A DNA stretch of 9,882 nucleotides from Actinomycetes bacterium (GTDB lineage Bacteria > Actinomycetota > Actinomycetes > Propionibacteriales > Propionibacteriaceae): assembly GCA_023412435.1 (NCBI GenBank), contig JAEYNS010000134.1, positions 1 to 9,882 on the forward strand, written 5' to 3'. The notes beneath the pieces are model-generated. The model worked only from the letters and a program-made list of their open reading frames with translations, was not told where the DNA came from and did no database searches. Position numbers and translations under genes: made by a program. Of this stretch, positions 6,019-9,882 are shown in pieces. Within the stretch, counting starts at the first letter, position 1; each line of letters begins with the position of its first letter.

Positions 6019-6936
6019 CTACGAGGTGGCGAGCAGTGCCTCGAGGTCCTCAGGGCGGGGCAGGCCCGGGATCACCTCGGCGATCCCGACGGCGTGAGCT
6101 CCGGCAGCACCGGCGTACCGGACGGCGGTGTCGAGGTCGTCCCCCCGGGCCAGCGCCACGGCGAGGGCGCCGGCGAAGGCGTCCCCGGCCCCGGTGGTGT
6201 CGACCACCTGCCGTGGCGAGACGGCCGGGACGAGGCGTGATCCCACCCCCGGCTCATCGACCAGGCAGCCGGCCCCGCCGAGCGTGATGATCGTCACCCC
6301 GGTGTAGCGCCGCCGGATGGCCTCGGCGCAGGCCTGCGGCGAGTCGAGCCCCGCGTCGCCGGTCAGCCGGGCCGCCTCGGTCTGGTTCGGCGTCATCACG
6401 TCGACCAGCCCCCACCACTCGGCGTCGAGCGGCTCGGTGGGCGCGGGGGCGGGGTTGAGCAGGGTCCGGACGCCGTGCCGACGAGCCACCTCGAGCGCGC
6501 GGCGGGCGGTGGCGACGGGGATTTCGAAGCCGGTCAGCAGGATGTCGGCTGCGGCGATCTGGTCCTCGAAGGCGTCGACGTGTGCCGCGGTCAGCTGGTC
6601 CAGGGCCCCGGGTGCGATCACGATCCGGTTCTCCCCGCCCGGTTCGACGAGGATGATCCCGACCATCGTCGCCGCGGCAGCGGTGACTACCCGGCGGGCG
6701 TCCACGCCCTCGGCCCGCCACAGCTCGCGAGCCTGGTCGCCGAACGCGTCCGGCCCGACTGCGGTGAGCAGGGACACCTCCGCCCCCAGCCGGGCGGCCG
6801 CCACCGCCTGGTTCGAGCCCTTGCCGCCGTGCCCGGACGAGAACACGCCACCGGAGAGCGTCTCCCCCGCCTCCGGTGAGCGCGCGGTCCGCATCGTCAG
6901 TCCAACGCCGTAGCTGCCCACGACCGCGATCCGCAT
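6019..6936 (-). CDS. PfkB/ribokinase-family sugar kinase, substrate uncertain
   Basis: A 305-residue kinase that would transfer phosphate from ATP to a sugar hydroxyl. Ribokinase features: GGKGSNQAVAA (37-47), NPAPA (161-165), TPNQTEA (182-188), and the PfkB signature DTTGAGDAFAGAL (246-258) with catalytic base D252. The length matches ribokinase. However, the N-terminal strand reads VVGSYGVGL, where E. coli RbsK has LGSINADH: the ribose-binding N14 and D16 correspond to G10 and G12. The other ribose contacts appear kept (G38, N42, E138, D252). The sugar may therefore differ from ribose; deoxyribose or another nucleoside-derived sugar would suit the following aldolase gene, but this is inference. 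The ATG start has GAAGGGG 4 bases upstream. It is the first gene of the kinase-aldolase-glycosylase operon, preceded by a good promoter. Confidence 0.88.
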   Translation of the reverse strand: MRIAVVGSYGVGLTMRTARSPEAGETLSGGVFSSGHGGKGSNQAVAAARLGAEVSLLTAVGPDAFGDQARELWRAEGVDARRVVTAAAATMVGIILVEPGGENRIVIAPGALDQLTAAHVDAFEDQIAAADILLTGFEIPVATARRALEVARRHGVRTLLNPAPAPTEPLDAEWWGLVDVMTPNQTEAARLTGDAGLDSPQACAEAIRRRYTGVTIITLGGAGCLVDEPGVGSRLVPAVSPRQVVDTTGAGDAFAGALAVALARGDDLDTAVRYAGAAGAHAVGIAEVIPGLPRPEDLEALLATS

Positions 6937-6967
6937 GGTGCCCCTTCGCCCAGGTGATGTGGCTCCG

Positions 6968-6996
6968 ATCATGGTGACCGGCGTCCCGGGCGTCAA
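6968..6996 (-). promoter_or_regulatory. Sigma-70-like promoter of the kinase-aldolase-glycosylase operon
   Basis: On the minus strand TTGACG (6991-6996; 5 of 6 matches to the -35 consensus) is followed after exactly 17 bases by CATGAT (6968-6973; 4 of 6 matches to the -10 consensus). Transcription would begin near 6961, leaving a leader of about 25 bases with the GAAGGGG ribosome-binding site before the ATG at 6936. The spacer contains a CCCGGG core. It lies in the 155-bp region between two divergent genes. Confidence 0.6.
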
Positions 6997-7024
6997 ACGG
7001 AGTCGGCCGGGCAGAAGGGCCACT

Positions 7025-7042
7025 CGACACTCAGTCGTGTCG
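7025..7042. promoter_or_regulatory. Inverted repeat in the divergent intergenic region (weak operator candidate)
   Basis: CGACAC (7025-7030) and GTGTCG (7037-7042) are perfect inverted arms separated by 6 bases. The repeat lies 50-67 bases before the + strand NERD gene start and about 30 bases behind the -35 box of the minus-strand kinase promoter. Such short arms can occur by chance in GC-rich DNA. I found no clear -35/-10 pair for the + strand gene. Confidence 0.22.
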
Positions 7043-7091
7043 CCCGCGCGGGGACTGGGCACGGACAACCCGACTCGGCAGGCTGGCAGAC

Positions 7092-8027
7092 ATGCCCGTG
7101 TCGCCTGAATCTCCTTCTGGCGGCGCTGTCCCGGCCGACCCAGTCGCGCCCGTCCGCCCCCCGCGTCGCGGTCTTCCCGGCCGGATGACCAGCGTGGGCC
7201 TGGTCGTGGTCGAGTGGTCCAGGTGGGGCCAACATCGCCTTTATGTGAAGACTGTCGATGAGCAGGCTGTCGGCTGGTTCGATAGGGAGACCGGCTACCG
7301 GCAGCTCGACCTGCCCGAGTTCGCCCTCGCCTTCGACGCCGCCGTCCGGGAGGCGACTGCCAACCGCGACACCGCGCTCGACTACGCACCGCAGCGGGTG
7401 ATGGCGGACCCCGACGTGGACCTCATCGGTCGACGAGCTGGCGAGCTCCTGGCTGACCGGATCGCGGCGCTCTCGGCTGCCGGACGGTTGCACCCGCCGC
7501 AGCCTGACTTCGAGGGCCGGCGAGCCTACTCGAGCTGGGAGTTGGGACAGCTGGGGGAACAACACGTGGCGGCGGAGTTGGAGCGCCTCGCAGACCTCGA
7601 CCCTCGATGGTCGTTCATCAACTCGATCCCGCTCGGGAATCGCCGCTCCGACATCGACCACCTGGTCATCGGTCCAGGCGGGGTGTACAGCGTCAACGCG
7701 AAGCACCACCACGGTGGCGATGTGTGGGTGGCGGAGGACGCCTTCCGGGTCAACCGCAACTGGATGCACTACATCCGGCACAGTCGCACAGAAGCCGGCC
7801 GCGCGGCCGGGCTGCTCAGCACCGCGACCGGGACGGAGATATCTGTCACCGGACTGGTGGTATTGGTAGGAGTCGCGAAGCTCACGGTCAAGGCCCAGCC
7901 CGCTGACGTCCGAGTGCTGGAGCAGTCCGAACTGGTCAGGTATTTGCTGGACCGGCCTCCGACACTCGCTGATGACGCGCGCGGGCTGGCGCTCAGCCGC
8001 GCGCGCCTCGGCTCGACCTGGCGCTGA
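7092..8027 (+). CDS. Stand-alone NERD (nuclease-related) domain protein
   Basis: A 311-residue protein. The first 31 residues are rich in Pro, Ser and Arg and look disordered. Residues about 34-90 form a small domain (GLVVVEWSRWGQHRLYVKT...VGWFDRETGYRQLDLPEF), a type I associate with actinobacterial NERD proteins. Residues about 148-265 are the NERD domain: LGQLGEQHVAAEL (151-163) with E156, RRSDIDHLVIGPGGVYSVNAK (184-204) with D187 and K204. The usual E/D-x-K pair is N202-x-K204 here, so nuclease activity is not certain. NERD domains are of PD-(D/E)XK type and are thought to act on DNA, but most are untested. The ATG at 7092 has only a weak ribosome-binding site; ATG at 7185 (residue 32) would give a protein without the disordered leader and is a fair alternative. 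It is divergent from the kinase operon and monocistronic, with a hairpin after its stop. Confidence 0.85.
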   Translation: MPVSPESPSGGAVPADPVAPVRPPRRGLPGRMTSVGLVVVEWSRWGQHRLYVKTVDEQAVGWFDRETGYRQLDLPEFALAFDAAVREATANRDTALDYAPQRVMADPDVDLIGRRAGELLADRIAALSAAGRLHPPQPDFEGRRAYSSWELGQLGEQHVAAELERLADLDPRWSFINSIPLGNRRSDIDHLVIGPGGVYSVNAKHHHGGDVWVAEDAFRVNRNWMHYIRHSRTEAGRAAGLLSTATGTEISVTGLVVLVGVAKLTVKAQPADVRVLEQSELVRYLLDRPPTLADDARGLALSRARLGSTWR

Positions 8028-8039
8028 GTCCCCGTTGTG

Positions 8040-8079
8040 ACACCCCGCTCGGGCCCTCCCCGTCCGGGCCGACGGGTGT
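8040..8079. terminator. Two-part hairpin between convergent genes, possible bidirectional terminator
   Basis: Outer arms ACACCC (8040-8045) and GGGTGT (8074-8079) enclose inner arms GGCCC (8052-8056) and GGGCC (8066-8070), with a 9-base loop and short internal loops between the two stems. It starts 13 bases after the + strand NERD gene stop and lies about 58 bases beyond the convergent minus-strand stop at 8138. No T-tract is present. Its placement between two convergent genes favours a shared terminator. Confidence 0.4.
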
Positions 8080-8137
8080 GAGGATGGGACACCCCACCCG
8101 GCGAAGACTGCTGGGATGAGCGTTATCGCCCGTGTAC

Positions 8138-8923
8138 TCAGCGCTGCGGCTCAGCGGAGGGCATCGCCACCGGTTCCCCGCTAGGCTCTCTGGCGGCGCC
8201 GAGTGGGTCGAGCGCCGAGCGTTCCCGCCTCGCCAGCGTCCGTCGCAGCCCCACGTAACCCGCCAGCGTCACCGCCAGCGCGGCGGTGGCGTCCAGGATC
8301 AGGTCCGTCATGGTGTCTCGCAAGGCGTCGCGGCCGGCCAGCACCTCCCCGTCAGCGGTCGTCACCTTCTGCATGTTGGTGCCCAGAAGGCCGTCGAGCG
8401 TGAACTCGTAGATCTCCCACACCGCGCCGCAGGTCACGGCGAAGCAGAACGCGAAGAAGGCGACGAAGCCGGGGCTGAGGACGATTCGCCGCTTCTCGGC
8501 GTCGTTGAGGACCCGCACCAGATGGAAGCCGAGCACGCCCAACATCGCGCCGCTGAAGAAGTGCAGCAGCGAGTCCCAGAAGGGGAAGCGGTAGTAGAAC
8601 GCGCGAACCTCGCCCAGGTAGATTGCGGCGTACAGGAACACGAAGTAGCTGACCTGCATCGCGGAGGGCACCGCGATCTGGAACTTCCGGCCCAGCACGG
8701 CAGGCAGGAACATGACGATCAGCCCGCCCGCGCACTGCGCCAGCATCAACACGTAGTCGCTCCGGGCCCGCTCGCCGATCGCGTCGGAGGTCCCCGAGGC
8801 CCTCGCCAGCTGGATCGTCACGTAGACGATCGACCCGACAAGGGCGAGGAACAGGATCCACTGGGCAACGGTCGCCGCCCGTCCCGGCGGACGAACCGGC
8901 GGCGGCGGCGTGATCACTGTCAT
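8138..8923 (-). CDS. YjdF/DUF2238-like integral membrane protein
   Basis: A 261-residue membrane protein with about six hydrophobic segments (near residues 20-39, 57-77, 88-103, 119-139, 148-168 and 207-226). Two conserved-looking polar motifs lie at membrane boundaries: FWDSLLHFFSGAMLG (115-129) and GAVWEIYEFTLDGLLGTNMQ (166-185), followed by RDTMTDLILDATAA (202-215). The pattern WD..LH...G, WE..E...D and D...D resembles the YjdF/DUF2238 family (PF09997), whose function is unknown; the conserved acidic and His residues suggest metal or substrate binding. The N-terminus is Pro-rich, and the 30-residue C-terminal tail is polar and probably disordered. The start is the ATG at 8923, not the GTG two codons earlier, because a perfect AGGAGG lies 5 bases before that ATG and overlaps the GTG. 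It is divergent from the GMC oxidoreductase gene and convergent with the NERD gene. Confidence 0.82.
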   Translation of the reverse strand: MTVITPPPPVRPPGRAATVAQWILFLALVGSIVYVTIQLARASGTSDAIGERARSDYVLMLAQCAGGLIVMFLPAVLGRKFQIAVPSAMQVSYFVFLYAAIYLGEVRAFYYRFPFWDSLLHFFSGAMLGVLGFHLVRVLNDAEKRRIVLSPGFVAFFAFCFAVTCGAVWEIYEFTLDGLLGTNMQKVTTADGEVLAGRDALRDTMTDLILDATAALAVTLAGYVGLRRTLARRERSALDPLGAAREPSGEPVAMPSAEPQR

Positions 8924-8928
8924 GGTCA

Positions 8929-8934
8929 CCTCCT
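8929..8934 (-). promoter_or_regulatory. Ribosome-binding site AGGAGG that sets the start at 8923
   Basis: The minus strand reads AGGAGG, then TGACC, then ATG (8921-8923). This perfect Shine-Dalgarno sequence has 5-base spacing to the ATG and includes the first base of the upstream in-frame GTG (8927-8929), ruling that GTG out as the likely start. Confidence 0.75.
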
Positions 8935-9069
8935 GCGCCCAGCGAACACGGTCGGGGCAGAGTCGGCAACCCGGGGCGGGCCGGGGTCGAGACCGCTGGG
9001 CATTACTGCGTCTTGTTGCACCTCACCTCCGGCGGGATCATCGGCTCAGGTGGGCACAGGGGGTGGTCA

Positions 9070-9882
9070 GTGCCGTCGTCGCTGCAAGCCGGGACGCCCG
9101 GTCGGGTCGAGACCTGTGATGCCGTCGTCGTGGGGTCCGGTTTCGGCGGCTCCGTGGCGGCCTACCGCCTGGCCCGGGCGGGCCTGTCGACGGTAGTTCT
9201 TGAGCGCGGACGGGCGTACCCGCCCGGCAGCTTCGCCCGCAACCCCTACGAGATGAGCCGTGCCTTCTGGGAGACGAAGGACAACCTGTTCGGCCTGTTC
9301 GAAGTGCACTCCTTCCGCAAACTCGAATCGATAGTCTCGGCCGGCCTGGGCGGAGGGTCGCTGATCTATGCCAACGTCTTGTTGCGCAAGGACGAGCGCT
9401 GGTTCGTCCACGACTCGCCCCTGCCCGGCGGGGGCTACGAGCACTGGCCGATCGCACGCACCGACCTCGAGCCCCACTACGAGGCGGTGGAGCGCATGCT
9501 CACCCCCACCCCCTCGCCCTACCCCGATCTCCCGAAGGCGAAGGCGTTGCGGGAGGCTGCCCAAACCCTCGGCCTGGACACCTTCCACCCGCCGCTGGCG
9601 ATCCTGTTCGCGCCGCCGGGCGGCGAGCCGGCCCCGAAGCAGGTCATCCCCGAACCCGGGTACGGCAACCTGCACGGCGCCACCCGCCTCACCTGCCGGC
9701 TGTGCGGTGAATGCGACATCGGCTGCAACGAGGGAGCGAAGAACACCCTCGACCACACGTACCTGTCGGCCGCCAGGCACGCGGGAGCCGACCTGCGCAC
9801 GCTGAGCGAGGTGACCGGCGTCGTGCCGCTGGACGGCGGCGGCTACGAGGTGTCCTACGTCGCCTACGGCCCTGATCCCGAC
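9070..9882 (+). CDS. GMC-family FAD-dependent oxidoreductase, ChoD-like (partial, 3' end outside window)
   Basis: The first 271 residues of a flavoprotein that would oxidise an alcohol, sterol or related substrate. The FAD-binding Rossmann motif is VVVGSGFGGSVAA (19-31), with E45 (TVVLERG) ending the second strand, where it would bind the ribose of FAD. LGGGSLIYANV (93-103) is the second GMC flavin-contact segment. CRLCGECDIGCNEGAKNTLD (209-228) matches in type the Cys-rich segment of ChoD-like proteins annotated as putative cholesterol oxidases; whether these oxidise cholesterol is disputed, so I do not assign a substrate. The start is GTG at 9070, with AGGGGG 6 bases upstream; the frame is open further upstream with only poorer start candidates. 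No twin-arginine signal is seen, so it is probably cytoplasmic. It is divergent from the YjdF-like gene over a 146-bp region, in which only a lone TTGCAC (9016-9021) suggests a promoter. Confidence 0.88.
   Translation, partial: MPSSLQAGTPGRVETCDAVVVGSGFGGSVAAYRLARAGLSTVVLERGRAYPPGSFARNPYEMSRAFWETKDNLFGLFEVHSFRKLESIVSAGLGGGSLIYANVLLRKDERWFVHDSPLPGGGYEHWPIARTDLEPHYEAVERMLTPTPSPYPDLPKAKALREAAQTLGLDTFHPPLAILFAPPGGEPAPKQVIPEPGYGNLHGATRLTCRLCGECDIGCNEGAKNTLDHTYLSAARHAGADLRTLSEVTGVVPLDGGGYEVSYVAYGPDPD

Noticed and set aside
6019..7389. 456-codon frame extending the kinase upstream
   Set aside because: The extension crosses the promoter and the divergent NERD gene. The kinase begins at the ATG at 6936, with a ribosome-binding site and the expected family N-terminus.
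8132..9196. 354-codon + strand open frame
   Set aside because: It is antisense to the YjdF-like membrane protein and then out of frame with the GMC oxidoreductase. The translation is Arg/Gly/Pro-rich without domains.
1..9882. A complete known defence island, toxin-antitoxin pair, prophage or CRISPR array
   Set aside because: Two NERD proteins raised the idea, but I see no restriction, Cas, toxin, integrase or transposase genes and no regular repeats. The other genes look like ordinary metabolic, repair and membrane functions.

Overview
The window is very GC-rich, uses GTG starts often, and encodes proteins of typically actinobacterial type: a family 5 (UdgB-type) uracil-DNA glycosylase, a NERD protein with an N-terminal 'RLYV...VGW.D..TG' segment, and a ChoD-like GMC oxidoreductase. 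It most likely comes from the chromosome of a high-GC actinobacterium. I cannot name a genus. I see no tRNA, rRNA, CRISPR array, transposase, integrase or attachment site. No gene-free stretch exceeds about 170 bases.

Layout: a + strand gene enters from the left and stops at 157. It converges on a block of seven minus-strand genes running from 6936 down to 174. In transcription order these are a PfkB/ribokinase-family sugar kinase, a DeoC-type aldolase, a uracil-DNA glycosylase, an SRPBCC (cyclase/dehydrase-like) protein, a NERD-nuclease/UvrD-helicase fusion, an unknown polytopic membrane protein, and a CPBP (CAAX-like) membrane protease. To the right come a + strand NERD-domain protein (7092-8027), a minus-strand YjdF/DUF2238-like membrane protein (8138-8923), and the first 271 residues of a + strand GMC flavoprotein that runs off the right edge.

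The clearest transcription unit is kinase-aldolase-glycosylase. It has a good sigma-70-like promoter (-35 TTGACG, 17-bp spacer, -10 CATGAT) about 32 bases before the kinase ATG, and gaps of only 18 and 25 bases. Kinase plus aldolase suggests catabolism of a sugar or nucleoside-derived sugar: phosphorylation, then cleavage to glyceraldehyde-3-phosphate and an aldehyde. The kinase lacks two residues with which ribokinase holds ribose, so the sugar is uncertain. The remaining minus-strand genes are separated by 77-166 bases, several with GC-rich hairpins after the stop, so they may be independent units.

The main points for a second look are the altered kinase paired with a divergent DeoC, a DNA glycosylase in that operon, two different NERD nuclease-family proteins within 4 kb of each other, and an 18-bp near-palindrome before the membrane protease gene. 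I did not find a complete, convincing new system. The NERD-helicase and its membrane-protein neighbour are the nearest candidate, and that link is speculative.
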